Source: Vanessa cardui
Lineage: Eukaryota; Arthropoda; Insecta; Lepidoptera; Nymphalidae
NCBI RefSeq assembly: GCF_905220365.1
Contig: NC_061140.1
Location: 250,501 to 314,500 of the forward strand
Direction: 5' to 3'
DNA length: 64,000 nucleotides
Positions 1 to 10,812 of this stretch are shown in pieces; the stretch's first letter is position 1, and every line of letters starts with the position of its first letter. The notes under the pieces were generated by a model that made no database searches, was not told where the DNA came from, and saw only the letters and a program-made list of their open reading frames with translations. Made by a program: the position numbers and the translations under genes.

Positions 1-2
1 TA

Positions 3-2054
3 TATCTGCAGAGAATGATGGATTTGCAAGATAAATTTCTTGATTTCGAGCTGCAAGATTTTGTTAATGGCTTCTTTACGATGCACTTTACGGACAAGTC
101 GTGGTCAGGAATTATGTCCGACATGGTAATTGAGCAAAGATTAAATCGACCTATGAAAGTAGCTGGTGGACTAACGCAAGGACGTGGGATAAACTCTCAC
201 ACAACATCCAGATGGATTCTAGGAATGATCTCAATGCTACACGTTTGTGACGAAGTCGAAAATTTTTGCGGCGTATTCAGCGCAACTACTGAGCAGCATG
301 TTGATGCTAGACCGTCGCGCATTGTGCGAGATAACAGCGACTCAGAAAAACTGGACAACTGGTTGAGTGAGCGCCAACCTTTCATCGAGGCATGCAACTT
401 GCGGTCACTAAGTACTGGTGCCATCGGCGACTCGACAATCAACTGTCATCTTTGCGATGAAGTTGGCGCGAAAATGTTGAACGAGATGATCGGAAGACCA
501 TTCGCGACGTACAAGTTTCAACGAAAAAAAAAAGTCCTTCCATTAGCTGCAATTACCAACAGCATCCGCGTGGATGACAATGCGCCAGTTGTTCCAGTTC
601 AGCCGCTGTTATTATTCCAACGAATGACTCTGTCTGAAAATTTGCCAACGGAATTAAAAGAAATCTTAAAACACGAGCTGGCACCTTATCCGATGTCGTT
701 ATTCACACAGGAAGGAATGCGCCACGGCACAAAATCTACGTTGTATGATTGCTTCCTGCCGTTAAAAACACCTCCGGACTTAGGGCCGAACCCAAAATTC
801 ATTATTGACGGTGGATTTCTTCTACACAGGGTTGTGTGGGGCAGCAACGTTACCTACTCCGATATATGCCAGAAATACGTAGCATACACAAAAAAACACT
901 ACGGTACAGACGTAGTAATTGAATTCGATGGCTATCCCGAAGATATTTCCAACTTTGGCACCAAATCTGCCGAACGACTGCGCCGATCCCAGTTGAAGCC
1001 ATGTGTGGATATAATTTTCACCGACAATATGACCGTCACCGCAACTCAAGATAAGTTTTTAGGCAACGAGAGCAATAAGACCAGATTCATCTCACTACTG
1101 AAAACGGTTCTCATCAAATCAGACATAGAGGTGGAGCAAGCCGTAGAGGATGCGGATGGTCTAATTATCAGTACGGCTAAGAGAATTTCGCAGGAGTATA
1201 GTGCTGCGGTTGTTATTGGTGAGGACGTGGATTTGCTGGTTTTGCTGACTGCAACAGCCGGCGCGTGCAACAACATTTTCTTGAGAAAACCTGGCCGAGG
1301 CAAATCGACGGACGCTACATATAGCCCACACTGCCTCAAACCGATATATGGGCCGAATGCCGCAAAAAACCTATTATTTTTGCACGCCATTAGTGGTTGC
1401 GACACAACGTCGGCACCATTCAACCTAGGCAAGCTGAAAACAATGACCGCATTGAAAAAATCTCCGGATTTGGTTTCGTTAACTGAAGTTTTTCTGCAAG
1501 ACAAAGCAGATAAAACAACTATCGCTTCAAACGGCGAACAATTCATTTTGAATTTGTATCGCAAGGCGGGTGACACGAATTGTACAAATCTCAACGAGCT
1601 CCGATATAAGGGATATAAAAAAATGGCAGGCAGTGGGAGGGTTAAATTAGAATCCCTTCCTCCTACCTCTGATGCGGCATTTTTTCACTCGCTGAGGTGT
1701 TTCTACCAAGTACAATACTGGCTGGAAAATTATCTGGAACCCGAGGAGTGGGGCTGGCGTCGCACCCCCCGTGGATTGGAGCCAATAACGATGTCATTGC
1801 AACCAGCTCCGGATAATTTACTGAGATCGATTGCGTGCAAATGCAAAACCAACTGCGGCAAAGCGTGCGGATGCAGAAAGGCCGGCCTCTTTTGCTCAGT
1901 TATTTGCAATAATTGCCAAGAGAACTATTGTTCCAATATGGCCAAGATTACCGACGATGATGATCTTGACGTAATGGACGAGGACGACGTATGCCCCGAT
2001 ACCGCCAGGGCCTTTAATATTCACGAATCACTTCCATCGACCTCGGGTGCTTAA
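3..2054 (+). CDS. PIN/FEN1-like nuclease-fold protein with C-terminal CXC domain (5' end may lie outside window)
   Basis: The frame is open to the left edge. Two adjacent ATGs sit at 15 and 18, but sense codons precede them, so the true start may be outside the window. Counted from the ATG at 15 there are 679 residues and no intron. Residues about 260-480 look like a PIN/XPG-FEN1-type nuclease core, with acidic residues in the right kind of contexts: FIIDGG (D265), EFDGY (D305), EDADG (378-382), GEDVD (403-406) and SGCDTTS (D463). Residues 608-639 form a Tesmin/TSO1-like CXC cysteine cluster (CxC, x3, C, x3, CxC, x6, C, x3, C, x2, C, x4, C), a DNA-binding fold. The C-terminus is acidic. FEN1-like folds cut nucleic acid using acidic metal ligands, so a DNA-acting nuclease is the natural inference. 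Intronless uncharacterised proteins of this design recur in arthropods, and some DNA transposons (Academ is one I recall) carry XPG-like nucleases. I cannot decide between a host gene and a transposon gene. Confidence 0.8.
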   Translation, partial: YLQRMMDLQDKFLDFELQDFVNGFFTMHFTDKSWSGIMSDMVIEQRLNRPMKVAGGLTQGRGINSHTTSRWILGMISMLHVCDEVENFCGVFSATTEQHVDARPSRIVRDNSDSEKLDNWLSERQPFIEACNLRSLSTGAIGDSTINCHLCDEVGAKMLNEMIGRPFATYKFQRKKKVLPLAAITNSIRVDDNAPVVPVQPLLLFQRMTLSENLPTELKEILKHELAPYPMSLFTQEGMRHGTKSTLYDCFLPLKTPPDLGPNPKFIIDGGFLLHRVVWGSNVTYSDICQKYVAYTKKHYGTDVVIEFDGYPEDISNFGTKSAERLRRSQLKPCVDIIFTDNMTVTATQDKFLGNESNKTRFISLLKTVLIKSDIEVEQAVEDADGLIISTAKRISQEYSAAVVIGEDVDLLVLLTATAGACNNIFLRKPGRGKSTDATYSPHCLKPIYGPNAAKNLLFLHAISGCDTTSAPFNLGKLKTMTALKKSPDLVSLTEVFLQDKADKTTIASNGEQFILNLYRKAGDTNCTNLNELRYKGYKKMAGSGRVKLESLPPTSDAAFFHSLRCFYQVQYWLENYLEPEEWGWRRTPRGLEPITMSLQPAPDNLLRSIACKCKTNCGKACGCRKAGLFCSVICNNCQENYCSNMAKITDDDDLDVMDEDDVCPDTARAFNIHESLPSTSGA

Positions 2055-2086
2055 CTTTCCGAATTTTATAACCTATTTTTTTTATC

Positions 2087-2092
2087 AATAAA
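2087..2092 (+). terminator. Poly(A) signal of the PIN/CXC gene
   Basis: An AATAAA lies 33 nt after the stop codon, at the expected position for a short 3' UTR. Such hexamers are common in AT-rich DNA, so only position supports it. Confidence 0.5.
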
Positions 2093-5000
2093 TGTGTGAA
2101 ACAGTTTTAATTGTTAATTTACTTCTTACCCAAATTAACCGAAAAATTTACCCAAATTAAATACCCTATTTTTAAATAGTTTCATCGATTGACCTTTTTA
2201 TATTGCGACAGTGGCGCGGATTTCGCTCGGTAAAATGATATATAACTACGAAGGTATTGACACTACAGAAAAAAGTTTAAGAACAAAATTGTTCATAATT
2301 AAAAGATCTTTACGTTGATGATCGGTAAAATTCAATAAAATCCAATGGTTGGGGAGAAAACGACGAAAAATAGGAAAAAAAATGAAATTTTTGCCTTGCG
2401 GGAGTCATAAGTTGAAAAATATTAATGTTAGAAAAAAAAGTTTTAAATAAAAAAGTTGGTAAATTTAATTTGGAAAAGAAAAGGTCTCTATAATTTTTTG
2501 GCTAACAGTGATCATTCTCGAGATATCGAATTAAACGCGTTTCGGTCGAAATGACCTTGAGCTGACCTCACTACAGCCCCTCAAATTGGAATTTAAGCTC
2601 AGGGTGCACCCCCCTTTCGATCCTCAAAATGCCCAAACTGTGTTCGCTCATGTTTATTCATTTCGTAATTTGACTGGACTACGCTGACATAACGTAACTC
2701 GGCCATAATTCTGCTGAATTATTTTTTGGGCAGCATACACTGCGTCGCTTTTAAATAAGCGATCTTTACGAATACACCTGCAGATTACATACACCAAAGT
2801 CACCGGATTTTATATATCATTATTATTTCATATACATATATAAATATATAATTCATGTCGTATTATTGTGACTCAAATGAATCCGCTCGATTGCGCGGCG
2901 CTCCGTGTAAGCCGTAAATACCACGTGACTTATTGCCGATTGTTTGTATTGAGGCGCTCGGTGACTGATTATTATCGATTATTGGTAAAACTTATTTCGT
3001 ACAAATATAAAAACACTGATAAAAATGTTTTAATGTAAATTAATATTTACAGTTACATTTGAAAACAGTGCGATTTAATGGATTTGTTCACTTAGGGAGT
3101 CTAGCCCTCCATATGTTCTATAAATTAGAGTTTTTTGCGAGTGATTAATTAGGTAAACGCGTCATCTTTCAAGCGTTGTTTTAATTATGTCGCAAAGAGA
3201 TAAATTAGTGTTAAAGTGAACAGTCAAATATTCTCATTGTTAACTACTTAAGTTAACTCAGATCATCCCATTGCTGGGCAAAGTCGAGTCACTGGTAGCT
3301 TTACATTTTTTCTTCAGTGTGTTGATTAGATACCTATATCATCGCTCTATAGTATATGTATCAATACTGGATTCAAGGAGAGGAATGGGTGGAGTGTTCC
3401 AATATTACTTAATAGTGCTTCAAAATAATTCCTCCTATTAAATGTATTGCAACCAAGTTAGAGTTTACTTTGCCAACCATTTTAACCAATCCAGCGGGTT
3501 AAACCTTAATTCTAGATGCTTCACTGTATAATATATTAATATGATTTTGTTTTGGTTTCAGGTAATTTACTTTAATCTTCATAAATGAATACAAGTTGAG
3601 AGAGCACACGACTGACGCGGTCTAGATCACTCCGTATTGAGGTAAATTATTTGCGTGTTTCTGGAATCAATCGCCGGCTGATAGAATATCAATAGAATAT
3701 CGTTTGTATCCCGGAGACTGGGAATTGGCAGGGCTGACAATCTTGAACCACGGAAAGCCTGAGAAGCTGTTCGTGCCTGAACCGATTAAGAGAACAGAGA
3801 GCACATTTTTGTTCGTAGACGCATTTGTATCACATAATGTGCTCTGTGTTCTCCCTATGTATTTACTCAGTTCAAGCCCTCAGGAGGACTTAAACATCAT
3901 ACATAGCTGCAAACTACTCACAAATCTGCCTTCAATACTACTCTAGAATTTTACTTAAAATCACATGATTATAATTATTTTTTATAAATTATATTTACAA
4001 TACATAGTAATTGATTATTTCTCTCGGTCTATATGAGCCATATCAACGTAAATCACACATATAAACATTAGTACTAACCATGGGACCAACCGTTCTACTA
4101 TGAAGGAGACGTGTAGTTTATTAAATAACAAACAACGAATATTACAATAGTATCCGATCCAAAGCTTTAAGGTATAATCGTAGAATCAACTAAATGACCA
4201 ATAAAAGCTTTGTCCACCTGTATTCGATCCCTGGTTAATCCGGGACAATCCCGGATCCCGGCGCCCGCCGATGGCGACAGCTGCGTGTAACGACCGTCTT
4301 ATCTAACTGACTGATCGCTGGCTATTTGTCTGACTGACCCTTAAGACGAAGGACTGTAGAGCTTGTGACGCATAGACAGGACTATGATTATATTTAAATT
4401 AAATTAATATTGTTTAAATAGTTTGTAATATACGTATGTTATGTTTTATGTAATACATGTAATATAGCTATATCAAATATCAAATTAAATTGGTCAATAG
4501 CAAACTACCTAAATAAAATTGAACCTCTAATACTTACACTTACACCTCTGATACTTTTTTATATCTCCCTTGAATATTTAGATACCGATTACAATCTTAT
4601 CTAGTGGCATTTTACTAATTGCCTTGTACAATATATTGTTCTTTTTTAAATAGCGTTTCACGAAAATGTCAAATGAAAAATTTATAACGTGTTCAATTAT
4701 GTAAACGAGTTTCAATTAAGTAAAACCTTTTTGCGTCAAAACTCTTTATTCGAAATTGAAAAATATACAAATATTAATAAGGCGTGTCTGGTCATTGTAT
4801 GTCTGTCTTCGGTGCACAAGTAGCGAACATCTTAAGGAATGTTATCTCTAATAGCGGGCATTCGGACACCGGGATTTGCGGGACGGCGCCTAATGGATGG
4901 GAATTAACAGTGTCCTTTGTCGAAAGCCGAGGTCGCCTAGTGGAGAGACGTGAATCGTACACACAGATCACGGATACAATTCCGGCATACACCACCGAGT

Positions 5001-5200
5001 TTTAATGCTTAATTTGTGTTGTTAAAATTACATACGAGGGGGGCAGGTACCTTATTTCTGTTCATTATATATCAAATGTTAGAAAATATTAACTACAAAG
5101 ATTCCTAGCTATTCTTCTACCACTGGGAAAGCTCAAAACCTAGAAACCTTTTTTGAATCAAATAATTTTTTATTCTTAGGTTTTACCCCTGACAGCGTAA

Positions 5201-5340
5201 GAGGCGTGATGGCTCAGTGGTTAGAAGACGTGATTATTAATCACTGATTCCAGACTTTGGCAATGGCAAGCACAATTTTCCAAACCTTCTGCTCTCAGAG
5301 GCGAGGAAGCCTAAGTCCAGCGGTGCGACATTTACAGATA
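5201..5340 (+). mobile_element. Degenerate Metulj-type SINE with internal deletion
   Basis: Starts with the tRNA-like A-box region (GATGGCTCAGTGGTTAGAA), then jumps to the 3' part (CCAAACCTTCTGCTC...AGGAAGCC), so the middle has been lost. Confidence 0.55.
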
Positions 5341-5597
5341 GATACTAATCTCACTGAGCGTGTTCCTAGACTTACCAAACAAATTAACTCTGCATTTCTA
5401 ATGTTAATCAGGATTTGTATCACGTGTTCCGAAATTGAGATAGCAGAGACATATATTTACAATCAGAATAAAAAGTATTACATAATATAAAATAAAGTAT
5501 ATAATATTCTTTAACGATAGATCAAGACGAACTGTGCTAGTTCGGTGAATGTTGTTAAGCATATACACATACATATATGTATGTACCCGTACTTACC

Positions 5598-5665
5598 AAC
5601 TTTAACTGGAGCTGCGTGGTGGAACGGTGAGAAAGCCCTAAACCCTGTCTTCCTAGCAGCGGCAT
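5598..5665 (+). mobile_element. SINE fragment
   Basis: GGAGCTGCGTGGTGGAA matches the 3' region of the Metulj-type SINE seen intact at 28110 and 20474. The rest is decayed. Confidence 0.35.
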
Positions 5666-6079
5666 AAAAACGGACTCATTATACTTTTTTAAATAAGCCA
5701 CTACAACCTTTGATATATAATTTATCTATTCAGTCACAAAGGCACGCGCTTTCCCTTAAACATATAAGTATTTATGAATTAGATCTGTATGTTCATAAAT
5801 AAATTTCAAAACAAAATGAAATTCAGTCTAATACTCTTATACTGTTAGAAATATAAAATAAGAACTATTACAATGGAAGTCTTTAAAATAAAATACAGGA
5901 ATTCCCTATGAAACTGTATACAAAATTGCATTAAGTTTTTGGACTGCAGCCAAACATTAAGCTGAAGCGATTACACGCACTTCGAGGCTGGAAGTGATAT
6001 CAAAGCGAAGAGCAACACTTCATACCATTTCCTCTCAGTTGAGTGGATATATTAATTAAGTATATTAACCAAAGTATTA

Positions 6080-6269
6080 TCATGTATAAAACTTAAATGT
6101 ATGCTTAGATCTTTAAAATTATACAATGGATCTTAATGTGGTTTTTATAATAGATAGATTGATACAAAGGGAAGGTTTATATGAATGATACATGCACAAT
6201 ATCGTAGAGAAATACCACAGATAAATTACTATATTTATTATCCGTAGTGTAATGCGAAGCCGAGGCTAG
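6080..6269 (+). mobile_element. Helitron-like nonautonomous element, internally deleted
   Basis: Starts TC after an A and ends GCCGAGGCTAG before a T. The internal AATAGATAGATTGAT segment matches the other copies of this family. Confidence 0.5.
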
Positions 6270-9200
6270 TATTATAATCAAATACAATATATCAGTGATA
6301 CTACATGTATATAATAAAACTATCAAATTTGTATACAAACTTCACTTTATTTTATAATCGTTTTCAATATATACCTATAATAATTAAACAAGTATATGCT
6401 AAAACAACTCATTTCTCATTCTCATTATTAATATTACTTTTAAAATATGAAAATTGAAACTAATTTGAATTGATAATTTTTCTTACCTTTTTATTTTGTA
6501 CAACATTCATTTCCAGACACGAAACAAATTAAATAGTACAATTATATCGAACCGAAATCAAAATAGTAATTGCTTTACCGCCGCGTAATTAATCAACTGC
6601 ACGACTTTCTATTTATTTATATTACAAAAGACTATTATATTAATATTATCATAAAGTTTTTGACTTATTACTCGCGTGTATCGCTAAACGCTCAGTTTAT
6701 TTTATTATCGATAATTTTAAAGGCAATAAATATAAGAGATAGCGATGATTTATGGCGGCCAAGTACTAATTACGGCGCGTATGGGAGTTATTCTCGGGGC
6801 GGCCATATTTAATTATTATAAATCCAGGATGTCGTGTGCTAATACTTTATTGTTCATATGTGAGGATACTAAATATAAATCTAGTAAATCTATATAAGAA
6901 ATGTAAAAGTAACTCTGTCTGTTAGTCTGTCTGTCGTTCTTGAGGCAAACTTAAACTCCAAGAAAAGACATATATGACTTTTTTGCCTTAGATATGACAA
7001 CCAATACCCTAAAATGAGAGTGAAATCGCGGGCGACTACTAGTATTATAAAAATTAGGTGGTTGTGATTAGTGGCGTAAATAGGGCGGTGCTACCGGTAC
7101 AGGGCGTAGACTCTCGGGGGCGCAAAAATAGACAGGCTGGGCACGACTATTGTTTTTTCGTTTTGCTCCTGTTAAAATTCCGCTGAGCCCCTAGTACTCG
7201 ATTCCAATACAAACTACTTACATGCTAGTATCATTAAAAACATACATCGCGCTCATTTTTTTGGCAGCGCACGAGCGTATTTGTGTTTAGTGTTTATCGT
7301 TAGTGGGCAAAGCATTTCCAGTAGTGAACCTGCGTTCGAACTAATAAATACTTAACACCCAGCGAATTTAGTCCTGTCGTCTATATTTCTAAGACATAGA
7401 TTGTGATGCTGTCGGTGATGGAAAAATGCAGGCACATTGAGATTATGTTAATCCAACATAGAGAAATTGCATAGATCAAGACGACGTTTTTAATGTGAAA
7501 CTTTAAAAGATAATATTTAACATTTTAAAAAGGAATGAAAGGAAGGAAGGAAAAATTTTAAGGAAAGTCCGCAAGTTGTTTGACGAGTGGTCACCGCACC
7601 GCAATGCATACGCCAAGCTTCCAAGTACAAGCAGGCGATCCTTTAACGCGAATTCGATTACACGCCTTTAATTTTAACACTTCTTTATTTCTTCATAACA
7701 TTGTTTATAATAGTAACATTAATAATTGTCGTTAATATTGGGTTAAGCGAATGAAGTAAGAATAACTACAAATGATGAATTACTTTAAAAGTATCTCTGC
7801 ATATATATTTTTAATTTTATACTATTAGCTCATGATACATAAATAAATAATTATCAAATAAATGAAATTCTATAATTTTAAGTACCTATTTAGTTGTTAT
7901 ATGATTATAATTTTGACAAATAAAGGTGTTGTTGTGAATGTCAAGAAAACAGAAATACTTACTAATAAAATCAGTATAAATCAGTAGAATCATAGTAAAA
8001 TTATAAATAAACATAAATATACATAAATAAAACGACATGACTTCGTATAGAATGGTAATATTCAGATCAAAATAAGTGTTTCTTAATATCAATGCGAGTA
8101 CATATTTTAAGAAATAGCATCTAGGTATAATTCGGAAGAAACATGTTTGATATTATTATTTTCTTTACTGAAGTTAACATGTCCAATCGGTACATGCAGT
8201 GTTACGCTTAATTTTGGCATCAGACGTTAACAGCAAGGTCCCTTTAACTGCGAGGCAATGACCGATGGTAAAGTTATCCACGCTTTATCAAGTCTATTAT
8301 CGGCTATACAAATTATATTCCATTTTATTGTAATAACTGTAAAACAATTTTTATTATACAGATACTAGTAGCGCCACCTACACAAGAGAATAAGAACTGC
8401 ATGATCCGATCAATAAAGTTGTTTATCTTTACCGCGCTAGATGGCGTTAAACACTTATATTTGTTATTATAACTATAATAGTAGGAACTAGGAACAATAT
8501 GTTAGTTGTTAGTTTAAGTAATCTACGAATATATCTTTTTTTAAGTTTAAATGGGATATTTTCAGTAAACAAGAAATCATTTGTAAGTTAATAGGGATTA
8601 ATAATAAGCTTTTAATAGGGCTACAAATCTTCACCGGTAGCGCCCTATGAAATATTTCATTAGGTACCTATATTACATTCTAATTTTAATTAAATATAAA
8701 ATAATCATAAATATATGTAAATACATATTAATACTCATGGATACACACAGTAGATATTGATCGCTTCGATTATAATATAAACATAGTAATTGATTTTCTT
8801 TTTAGTTGATTACCGACAAAGATTAATTATTTGAAATAGCAACCATTATGAAAATACAAATATCCCTGTTTCCTATTACGAAAGATTATTTTAAATGAGG
8901 CGATTAAGTTAATATTTTAAAAGCCTCATTGGTAGTTAATTTGCATATTTTACTAAAGTATCTACTCACTCGATAGATAATTTATTAGATACTTGCCGTT
9001 ACATCTTAAGTATATAGCAGAAGGTCACATAAAAAAATACAAAAAAATATTTCAAATTTCTGAAAGGAAATATGTATAAGTATAATTTAAGTGCATTATT
9101 GTGATGAAGGTGTTACAGTAACTTTAATAGTGAAAACAGATCAGCAATGCGATGCATTTTCAATACGAAAAAATATGCATTAAATATTTGCCAATTGGAT

Positions 9201-10355
9201 TTTTATCATTTAAAGATAAATCTAATGTTGTTATATATTATTCTTATCAACCGATTCTTCTAAAGTTTTAATAAATAAACATAACATAGAATATCATAGG
9301 CAATTCCTCTCACTTAGTTAATTTTATATGCGATATTCTCATTACCGTTTCACTTTTGAATCTTTTAAAATATTGTATAATATTAATTACTTATAAAATA
9401 TTGTTAAATAATTAGTTCACTGACCCCAATTTAAATTATTATGTTCTGTCTTTTGCCGTTCGTATGTTCGTTTGTCAGTTTGCCAGACAATTGTTTTAAT
9501 CAAAATACATCATTCGTCACTACCCTTACATCTAACGCGTTCGGGTCAGAATGCACAGATAAATAAGGCTTATCGGTCTCACTTTGATCACATAACTTAG
9601 AGATATGACCACAACTCTCCCAAATGACCAAGAGAACTGGACGTCATAAACTATGAGCGAGCCAGTTTAATTTCCGGTGCGCGCTTAGCATTCCCTGCCT
9701 ATCTGCCCCGGCCTCTCTGCTTGCGATTAAAGAGTGATGTTACTTCAATTTATTGCCATATCTCGTTGTAAAGTTGATTCAATCAAATTAAAAAGGGCTT
9801 ATCGCATATCTGTATTTACTTCATTAATGGAACAAAACCAGTACAAGTTGTATTGGCAGGAATAATATTACATCGATATGTATAAAACCGAAATACTAGT
9901 CATTGCTTAATCACAAGATCACAGATTTTTCCGAAACTTCACTGTCACCCCTATGGTGTGAAAATGAGGTTGAAAGTTTGTGTCTTATAAATTTTTCGAG
10001 GGCAAAGCCGCAGGTTCAGATAGTATAACACAATTTTTAAATTAAATTTAATATAATGTTGTGTTGAAAAATTATTAGATTTTTGGCATCACTGATTAAG
10101 TATTATTACTGAAGCGTCTATTTTGACTTTGATTATGATAATTAATTATAAGTCGACGGTAAAAATCACCTTAAGGAAACATTCAGGAAGCGGTTGAAAG
10201 TCTACCATTACAACAGCGTGGTTAGCTTCAAGACTTTCCTGATATTATTACCAATCTGAATCATATTTATAAGCAGGTAATATAACCATTACGTATTTCA
10301 TATAAGTTGAAAGTAAGATAAGACAATTGTCATATAAAATCATTTTGTTTCAACT

Positions 10356-10440
10356 ATAACAACAACAAAATCAATAGTCTGTAAATTTCCCACTGCTGAG
10401 TTACGACGTCCTTTCCCTTTAAGGGTTTGAAACATATTCT
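10356..10440 (-). mobile_element. 5'-truncated SINE
   Basis: Read on the minus strand it ends in a GTT-rich tail. It keeps the conserved 3' block (TTTCCCACTGCTGAG on the plus strand) and part of the adjacent TTTGAAACATATTC. Confidence 0.5.
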
Positions 10441-10812
10441 TATTCAACAAAACATAAAATAAAGAATATGAATTCCTAATACTTTAGAAAATATACACGA
10501 TAATATAACGCTGGTACATAACAGCACTGATTTTGTACATAAATCATACATAATAACAAATAAATTACAGTCGTCATTGAACACCGGAACATTTAATTAC
10601 ATAAGGATTACTTTTCAACTGAAAACTCCGTCCTGTTGCCAAATAACCTTCCGAATACTTAGGATTACGCGGTCGAGCGTGCATTCACATGCATTCAATT
10701 CTATTCTCAGCTCGATAGCTCTTAGTTGTGCCGAGTGATTACCTGAATTGTTGCACAAAATCGATGATAGTTACAATAATAATATCATCTATATCGTCTC
10801 TCGTAATTTGAA

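Larger units (their letters stand above)
2093..10812. other. Intergenic stretch with no convincing gene
   Basis: AT-rich. It holds decayed SINE pieces (5201-5340, 5598-5665, 10356-10440), a Helitron-like copy (6080-6269) and a lepidopteran-type repeat near 6895-7050 that ends in a CGCGGGCGAC motif. The 2200-2720 part is less AT-rich and may be the 3' flank of an element carrying the nuclease-like gene, but I found no terminal repeat to confirm this. The longest open frames here have no recognisable domains. Confidence 0.6.

Noticed and set aside
197..1594. Minus-strand open frames inside the PIN/CXC gene (197-442, 822-1049, 1046-1594)
   Set aside because: They are antisense shadows of the long plus-strand coding frame and show no domain of their own.
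3704..3946. 80-codon plus-strand frame
   Set aside because: No recognisable motif, no splice context and no ATG start at its proposed beginning (it starts at a TTG codon).
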